In this document: positions 59,080 through 64,000 of the stretch, piece by piece
Layout: every line of letters begins with the position of its first letter
How positions within the stretch are numbered: the first letter of the stretch is position 1
NCBI GenBank assembly: GCA_017444665.1
Contig: JAFSWC010000015.1
Location: 1-64,000 of the forward strand
DNA length: 64,000 nt
Direction of reading: 5' to 3'
Origin: Oscillospiraceae bacterium
GTDB taxonomy: Bacteria > Bacillota > Clostridia > Oscillospirales > Oscillospiraceae
The notes under the pieces: model-generated
What the model saw: the letters and a program-made list of their open reading frames with translations, nothing else
The model's database searches: none
What the model was told of the DNA's origin: nothing
Program-made: the position numbers and the translations under genes

Positions 59080-60948
59080 GTGAACAAAAAGCAGAAAAAG
59101 ATGCTGTGGCGTATTCTCGCCGCGGCGGCGCTTGTCCTTGTGCTGCTTTTCCTGCCTCTTGACGGATGGCTGCGTTTCGCCTTGTTCATGGCACCGTATC
59201 TGATCGTCGGCTATGATATCCTGATCAAGGCGTTCAAGGGAATCCGGAACGGCCAGCCGTTTGACGAAAACTTTTTGATGGCGATCGCCACGGTCGGCGC
59301 GATCGCGCTCGGCGAATACACCGAGGGCGTCGCGGTCATGCTGTTTTATCAGATCGGAGAGCTTTTTCAGAGCTATGCCGTCGGCAAAAGCCGCCGCAGT
59401 ATCAGCGCGCTGATGGACATCCGTCCCGACAGCGCCAATCTCCTCGGCGAGGACGGCGAGATCAGCGAGGTCAATCCCGACGAAGTCCCGGTAGGCTCGC
59501 TTATTATCGTACGGCCGGGAGAAAAGATCCCGATCGACGGCGTGATCGTAAAGGGCGAGACCTCATTGGATACGGCTGCGCTTACGGGCGAGAGCATTCC
59601 GCGCGAGGCAAAAGAGGGCAGCGAGGTCATCAGCGGCTGCATCAATCTCTCCGGCGTCGTGCAGATCCGCACGACAAAGGAGTTTGGCGAATCCACGGTT
59701 TCCAGGATCCTGGATCTTGTGGAAAACGCGACCTCGCGCAAGTCCAGGTCAGAGAACTTTATTTCTAAATTCGCGCGCATTTATACGCCGGTGGTTTGCA
59801 TCGGCGCGCTGGCACTGGCCCTGGTGCCGCCGCTTGTCGGGGCGCTGATCGGGCATCCGACGCCGTTTACGACCTGGCTCTACCGTGCGCTGACCTTCCT
59901 GGTCATCTCGTGCCCGTGCGCGCTTGTCATCTCGATCCCGCTCAGCTTTTTTGCGGGGATCGGCGGAGCGAGCGCCCAGGGGATCCTGATCAAGGGTTCA
60001 AACTATCTTGAAACGCTCTCTGAGGTGCGGACGGTCGTCATGGACAAGACCGGTACGCTGACAAAGGGGAGCTTTGAAGTCAGCGGTGTGCACCACTCGC
60101 CGCTGGCGGAAAGTGAACTGATCGAATACGCGGCGCATGCCGAGGCCTATTCCACCCATCCGATCAGCCGCAGTCTGGTTGCGGCCTATGGGAAGGAGCC
60201 GGACACGGAGCGGATTTCCGACGTGCGGGAGATCAGCGGCAAGGGCGTGATCGCGCGCGTAGACGGCAAAGAGATCGCCGTCGGCAACGACAAGCTGATG
60301 CGCGACGTCGGCTGTGACGCTGTGGAGTGCCGCAGCGTCGGCACAATCGTCCATGTTGCGATCGACGGGGCGTATGCCGGACATATCCTGATCTGTGACG
60401 TTGTCAAGGACGGCGCGAAGGAAGCGATTGACGCGATGCGCGCTGCGGGCGTAAAAAAGACCGTGATGCTGACCGGCGACATCCGCGCGGTGGGCGAGGA
60501 TGTGGCGAAGCGGCTCGGCCTGGACGAGGTTAAGAGCGAGCTGCTGCCGGGCGATAAGGTAAGTGCGCTGGAGACATTGCTTGCGCAAAACGCCACGGGC
60601 GAAAAGCTGGCTTTCGTCGGCGACGGTATCAACGACGCACCGGTCCTCTCACGCGCAGACATCGGGATCGCGATGGGTGCGCTCGGGTCGGATGCGGCAA
60701 TCGAGGCGGCGGACGTCGTTCTGATGGACGACGACCCCGGGAAAATCGCCAAGGCGATCCGTATCTCACGAAAGTGCCTGCGCATCGTAAAGGAAAACAT
60801 CTGGTTTGCCATCGGCGTAAAGATTGTGTGTCTTGCGCTCGGCGCGCTCGGCCTGGCCGGGATGTGGGCTGCAATCTTTGCCGACGTCGGCGTAATGGTG
60901 CTGGCTGTGCTCAACGCCGTGCGGGCCCTTAACGTCAAGAGCTTATAA
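59080..60948 (+). CDS. Zn/Cd/Pb P1B-type ATPase lacking an N-terminal HMA domain
   Basis: This 622-residue export ATPase has eight likely membrane helices, TGES, the transport site C278-P-C280, the phosphorylated D322 in DKTGTL, H360-P361 and GDGINDAP. The CPC site and absence of copper-type signatures indicate Zn, Cd or Pb. The start is GTG with GGGAGGCGAGAG upstream. It follows the separate HMA protein by 35 bases and precedes arsR; the symbol cadA or zntA would fit but metal specificity is not proven. Confidence 0.92.
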   Translation: MNKKQKKMLWRILAAAALVLVLLFLPLDGWLRFALFMAPYLIVGYDILIKAFKGIRNGQPFDENFLMAIATVGAIALGEYTEGVAVMLFYQIGELFQSYAVGKSRRSISALMDIRPDSANLLGEDGEISEVNPDEVPVGSLIIVRPGEKIPIDGVIVKGETSLDTAALTGESIPREAKEGSEVISGCINLSGVVQIRTTKEFGESTVSRILDLVENATSRKSRSENFISKFARIYTPVVCIGALALALVPPLVGALIGHPTPFTTWLYRALTFLVISCPCALVISIPLSFFAGIGGASAQGILIKGSNYLETLSEVRTVVMDKTGTLTKGSFEVSGVHHSPLAESELIEYAAHAEAYSTHPISRSLVAAYGKEPDTERISDVREISGKGVIARVDGKEIAVGNDKLMRDVGCDAVECRSVGTIVHVAIDGAYAGHILICDVVKDGAKEAIDAMRAAGVKKTVMLTGDIRAVGEDVAKRLGLDEVKSELLPGDKVSALETLLAQNATGEKLAFVGDGINDAPVLSRADIGIAMGALGSDAAIEAADVVLMDDDPGKIAKAIRISRKCLRIVKENIWFAIGVKIVCLALGALGLAGMWAAIFADVGVMVLAVLNAVRALNVKSL

Positions 60949-60952
60949 GGAC

Positions 60953-60981
60953 TTTTCAATTCCTGCAAAGAAGTGTATAAT
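60953..60981 (+). promoter_or_regulatory. Possible separate arsR promoter
   Basis: A TATAAT (60976-60981) with a weak TTTTCA 17 bases upstream (60953-60958) lies just after the ATPase stop. It could give some independent expression of the regulator. Confidence 0.4.
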
Positions 60982-61011
60982 AAAATCGCATTTGCAAAAG
61001 AGGTGAAGGAG

Positions 61012-61374
61012 ATGCAGGAAAACCGACTTGCAGAATGCTGCGAGAGCAGGGAAGTGCATGAAGATCTGCTGAAAATCGTGTGCGAGCAGCTTCCGTCTGA
61101 GGAGGATCTGATGGATCTTGCCGAACTGTTCAAGGTGTTCGGCGACTCTACCCGCATCCGGATCCTGTTTGTGCTTCTGGAGGCCGAGGTGTGCGTCTGC
61201 GATTTGGCTGAGGCGCTGAAGATGACGCAGTCGGCCATCTCCCACCAGCTGGCGATCCTCAAGCGCAACAAGCTGGTCAAGAGCAGGCGCGAAGGGAAAA
61301 GTGTATTCTATTCGCTTGCCGATGACCACGTACGCACGATCATCAGCCAGGGTATGGATCATATCAGCGAGTAA
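61012..61374 (+). CDS. ArsR/SmtB family metal sensor (CadC-like)
   Basis: This 120-residue winged-helix repressor shows FKVFGDSTRIRILFVL, C61-V-C63-D in the alpha3 metal box EVCVCDLAEAL and DNA helix MTQSAISHQLAILK. Cysteines 9 and 10 can complete the CadC-type alpha3N site. D104, H106, H117 and E120 match the spacing of the alpha5 zinc site of CzrA/SmtB. Both sites therefore seem present. The ATG at 61012 follows GAAGGAG. It should release the operator at 58786-58801 when metal is high. Confidence 0.93.
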   Translation: MQENRLAECCESREVHEDLLKIVCEQLPSEEDLMDLAELFKVFGDSTRIRILFVLLEAEVCVCDLAEALKMTQSAISHQLAILKRNKLVKSRREGKSVFYSLADDHVRTIISQGMDHISE

Positions 61375-61387
61375 TTAGTTTACATAA

Positions 61388-61414
61388 TATTGGCGGAGCC
61401 GAAGCTCCGCCAAT
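61388..61414 (+). terminator. Terminator after arsR
   Basis: TTGGCGGAG and CTCCGCCAA form a 9-bp stem around CCGAAG, followed by a short TTT. Confidence 0.7.
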
Positions 61415-61432
61415 TTGTCGTCTGGAGAGAGC

Positions 61433-62779
61433 ATGAAAGAAAAAGTGTATCCAAAGGCACAAGCCGTTCTGTCGGCGTGCGGTCTGGCTGTACTGGGCCT
61501 GCTGTTCACGCTGTGGCTTATCAAAGACCGTCACGGCGCAGCGGAGGTGGCTGCGGCGCTCGCTTGCCTTGCGCTGTTTGCGCTTGTGTGTCTGCGCTTT
61601 GTACCGGTATGGTTCCGCCTGTGGTTTGGAGAACCGGGGATAGCCGAGCGGGTTGACGAAAAAGAAAAAAGAATCCCGGCCTCGACGTTGTTTGCCGCGG
61701 GGATCCTGTGGGCGGTCTGCAATTATCTTGCCGTCTGGGGTACATTATATTATGTAAACCCGGAGATCACGACGGAAGAGTTCCTGCAATTCTGGAAATC
61801 GGCAGATGCGTTCCATTATCTCTGCATCGCACGGGACTGGTATCTGTCGGAAGGGGAGCTTGACCGCATCGTGCAGTTGGTCTTCCTGCCGGGCTATCCG
61901 ATTGTTGTCAGGCTTGCTGCGACCGTGATTCGGAATTATGTTTTGTCCGGACTGCTCGTCTCGACGCTTTGCTTTGCCGGCGCGCTGTGCGTCTTCTACC
62001 GGGTGGTGCTGACGGAGTACGGCAGCGGTACGGCGGCAAGGGCGGCTGCGTTTTTGTGCTTGATGCCCGGCGCATTTTTCTTCTTCGCACCGATGAGCGA
62101 AAGCCTTTTCCTGCTTCTCTGCGCCGCCTGTCTTGCAGCGCTGCAAAAACGAAGATGGCTGCTTGCCGGGCTGTTCGGCGCGCTTGCTTCTTTTACGCGC
62201 TCACTGGGGCTGATGCTGTTTGTGCCGCTCTTTTTCGAGCTTGTGGGGGATCTGCTGCGTGAAAAAAAGTGCTCCTTGGGGGCCGTCTGCGGATTACTGC
62301 TTGTTCCGACGGGCTTTGCCGGCTATTTGCTTGTCAATTATCTCGTTTCCGGCAACCCGTTCCAGTTTATGATCTATCAGCGAGAGCACTGGTATCAGGG
62401 CCTGGGGCTCTTCTTTAATACGGCGGCCTACCAGACGCGCTATGCTCTTGCCGCGGCGGCAAAAGGAGACAGCAAAACGCTGATGGGGCTGTGGCTGCCG
62501 AATCTTGCGGCTGTGTTCGGCGCGCCTGCGATCCTGTTTTTCGGTGCGAAAAGGCTGCGGGCAAGCGAGACGGCTTGGGCGATCGCGTACTATGTGATTG
62601 CGATCGGCGCGACCTGGCTTCTCAGCGCGCCGCGCTATATGGCGGTGCTGCTGCCGCTGCCGACTGCGCTTGGAGTTGTGAGCGAAAGGAAAAACGTTCG
62701 GGCGCTGCTGTATCTGTTCTTTGCGCTGGCAAACGCTTATTACCTTGTGATGTTCGCACTGCGCCGCAGCGTGTGGTAG
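61433..62779 (+). CDS. PIG-V-like membrane mannosyltransferase
   Basis: This 448-residue polytopic protein with about ten helices has an early DAFHYLCIARDWY loop, where the Asp resembles the catalytic residue of GT-C glycosyltransferases, followed by LPGYPIVVRLAA. It fits bacterial homologues of GPI mannosyltransferase 2 (PIG-V), which use polyprenyl-phosphate sugars to glycosylate surface molecules. Acceptor unknown. The ATG at 61433 follows GGAGAGAG. Confidence 0.8.
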   Translation: MKEKVYPKAQAVLSACGLAVLGLLFTLWLIKDRHGAAEVAAALACLALFALVCLRFVPVWFRLWFGEPGIAERVDEKEKRIPASTLFAAGILWAVCNYLAVWGTLYYVNPEITTEEFLQFWKSADAFHYLCIARDWYLSEGELDRIVQLVFLPGYPIVVRLAATVIRNYVLSGLLVSTLCFAGALCVFYRVVLTEYGSGTAARAAAFLCLMPGAFFFFAPMSESLFLLLCAACLAALQKRRWLLAGLFGALASFTRSLGLMLFVPLFFELVGDLLREKKCSLGAVCGLLLVPTGFAGYLLVNYLVSGNPFQFMIYQREHWYQGLGLFFNTAAYQTRYALAAAAKGDSKTLMGLWLPNLAAVFGAPAILFFGAKRLRASETAWAIAYYVIAIGATWLLSAPRYMAVLLPLPTALGVVSERKNVRALLYLFFALANAYYLVMFALRRSVW

Positions 62780-62816
62780 GTCTGATAATCGGTTGATGCA
62801 GCCGGCTTGCTTCTTG

Positions 62817-62845
62817 TTGACAAGGGGCGCGAGATCGAATAATAT
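62817..62845 (+). promoter_or_regulatory. Promoter of the symporter gene
   Basis: TTGACA (62817-62822) and TAATAT (62840-62845) are 17 bases apart, with an AT-rich leader before the ATG at 62888. Confidence 0.75.
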
Positions 62846-62887
62846 ATTCATATAGTTAAAATTTTCGAAGAAATTGGAAGTGGTACA

Positions 62888-64000
62888 ATGACCGGTCAGA
62901 TGAGTTTCTGGGATGCTGAGGTTTGGTCCTTTGTCGTCACGCTTGCCGTGCTTTTCGGTGCGATGCTGCTGGCAAACGCGCTGCGCCGCCAGATTCCGTT
63001 CCTGCGCCGCAGCCTGATCCCAAGCTCGGTGCTCGGCGGCTTTCTGGTGCTTGCGGCGGATGCGGCGTTCAAGGCGATCTTCGGCCGTTCGATGTTCGTC
63101 ACTTCCACGCTTGAGGCGCTGACCTTCCACGGCCTGGGACTGGGCTTCGTGGCGATGGCGCTGCGGCATACGGAAAAGATCGGCGGCAAAAAGGCGCGGC
63201 GCGACGTGTTTGCGACCAGCACGGTCGTCGTGGGATCGTATCTGCTGCAGGCGCTGCTGGGGCTCATCATTACAGTGGTACTGTTTTATGCGATCGGCAG
63301 CTATGCCGCGGGCGGCGTACTTTTGCCGATGGGCTACGGCCAGGGGCCGGGACAAGCCTATAACTGGGGCAGCATTTATCAGAATTATACCGAATACCCC
63401 GCTTTCAACAACGGGGCAAGCTTCGGCTTGACGATCGCGGCGATGGGCTTTGTGTCTGCCTCGGTCGGCGGCGTGTATTATCTCAACAGACTCCGCCGCG
63501 CCGGCGACAAGCGTGCACAGATCGAAAACGCCGAGGAGATCGAGGATCTGTCTGCCGAGAAGGTCACAGGCAAGAACGAGATCCCGCTGTCGGAGTCGCT
63601 TGACAAGCTGTCTGTCGAGCTGGGCCTTGTGTTTGTTTCCTATTTCCTTGCCTACGGGGCGATGGCGGGCGTGACCGTGCTGCTCGACCGCGCGGGCGGA
63701 TTTGCCGTCAATACGGTCAAGCCGCTGATCTGGGGCTTCAACTTCCTGATCGGTACGGTCTTTGCCATTTTGGTAAGGAGCTGTTTGGAAAAGGGGAAAG
63801 CTAAGGGCATCGTCAAACGGGAATACATCAACAACTTTATGCTCAACCGCATCTCCGGCACGATGTTCGATATCATGGTCGTGGCCTCGATCGCGGCAAT
63901 CAATCTTTCCGCCTTTCGTTACAAAGAATTCTGGATCCCGCTGATCCTGCTCTGCGTGCTCGGCGCTGCGGCGACGTATTTTTACAATCTGCGCATCAGC
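62888..64000 (+). CDS. GltS-like sodium/glutamate symporter, 5' part
   Basis: The frame opens at the ATG at 62888 (a second ATG is at 62900) and is still open at the window edge, 371 codons on. The protein has repeated membrane helices in two halves, FLRRSLIPSSVLGGFLVL, HGLGLGFVAMALR, and the substrate-loop-like GYGQGPGQAYNWG. This matches sodium:glutamate symporters of the GltS family, though substrate specificity in this subgroup is uncertain. About 370 of some 400-450 residues are visible. Confidence 0.82.
   Translation, partial: MTGQMSFWDAEVWSFVVTLAVLFGAMLLANALRRQIPFLRRSLIPSSVLGGFLVLAADAAFKAIFGRSMFVTSTLEALTFHGLGLGFVAMALRHTEKIGGKKARRDVFATSTVVVGSYLLQALLGLIITVVLFYAIGSYAAGGVLLPMGYGQGPGQAYNWGSIYQNYTEYPAFNNGASFGLTIAAMGFVSASVGGVYYLNRLRRAGDKRAQIENAEEIEDLSAEKVTGKNEIPLSESLDKLSVELGLVFVSYFLAYGAMAGVTVLLDRAGGFAVNTVKPLIWGFNFLIGTVFAILVRSCLEKGKAKGIVKREYINNFMLNRISGTMFDIMVVASIAAINLSAFRYKEFWIPLILLCVLGAAATYFYNLRIS

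Noticed and set aside
1..64000. CRISPR arrays, rRNA genes, prophage structural genes, complete insertion sequences
   Set aside because: None seen: no regularly spaced repeats, no rRNA signatures, no transposase or capsid-like frames.

Overview
The window reads as chromosome from a Clostridia-class Firmicute, most likely an Oscillospirales-type gut bacterium. The base composition is GC-rich by eye. Most starts have AGGAGG-like ribosome sites. Firmicute-specific arrangements are present: an IspH-S1 fusion, scpA-scpB beside a site-2 protease and a GerW/YtfJ homologue, tig-clpP-clpX-lon-engB, and rplS-lepB-ylqF-rnhB-yraN. Sporulation-type genes (a SpoIVFB-like protease, YtfJ) suggest a spore-forming ancestry. 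Genus cannot be fixed from this sequence alone.

Layout. 1-4216: the end of pfkA, then a minus-strand pair made of a TTG-initiated solute-binding protein and a membrane SpoIIE-type phosphatase. 4217-10030: four tRNA genes (Tyr, Thr, Gly, Pro) mixed with a GH25 lysozyme, rdgB, a TraX-like membrane protein and an AT-rich, probably acquired zinc-finger nuclease gene. The tRNA neighbourhoods carry related small repeats, two of which duplicate part of the adjacent tRNA. 10158-18271: a small hypothetical, a SpoIVFB-like pair, a radical SAM pair, rplS, lepB, ylqF, rnhB, yraN, a DUF1540 peptide and a phosphoesterase. 18382-24834: protein quality control (tig, clpP, clpX, lon) and engB. 24944-34089: site-2 protease, scpAB, a DUF2953 protein, ytfJ, a DD-carboxypeptidase, a pseudouridine synthase, a flavoprotein, cmk and ispH-rpsA. 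34167-39119: a lipase-like hydrolase and three surface proteins. 39283-43281: a folate block (two ECF S components, cyclodeaminase, folC, folD). 43429-50086: gtrA, ridA-ilvA, VOC and MBL proteins, a small coiled-coil membrane protein, a methyltransferase, rsmI and a YjbR protein. 50239-55867: a DUF5058/membrane/M20 peptidase operon, then a MarR gene divergent from a hydrolase-membrane fusion. 55949-61374: a DUF2975/XRE/DUF4173 operon and a Zn/Cd efflux operon with its ArsR sensor. 61433-64000: a PIG-V-like glycosyltransferase and the start of a GltS-type symporter.

Functional links. RidA clears the reactive enamine made by IlvA, and the two genes are adjacent. The folate genes handle uptake, polyglutamylation and one-carbon interconversion but include no de novo pterin synthesis genes here. 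The metal operon pairs a free HMA chaperone domain with an ATPase lacking that domain and a sensor with two recognisable metal sites. The most unusual features are the AT-rich treble-clef/PD-(D/E)XK/NUMOD-like protein at 7993-9720, the 130- and 156-bp insert-like units that duplicate the ends of tRNA-Pro and tRNA-Tyr, and an internal ribosome site that could release free S1 from the IspH-S1 gene.
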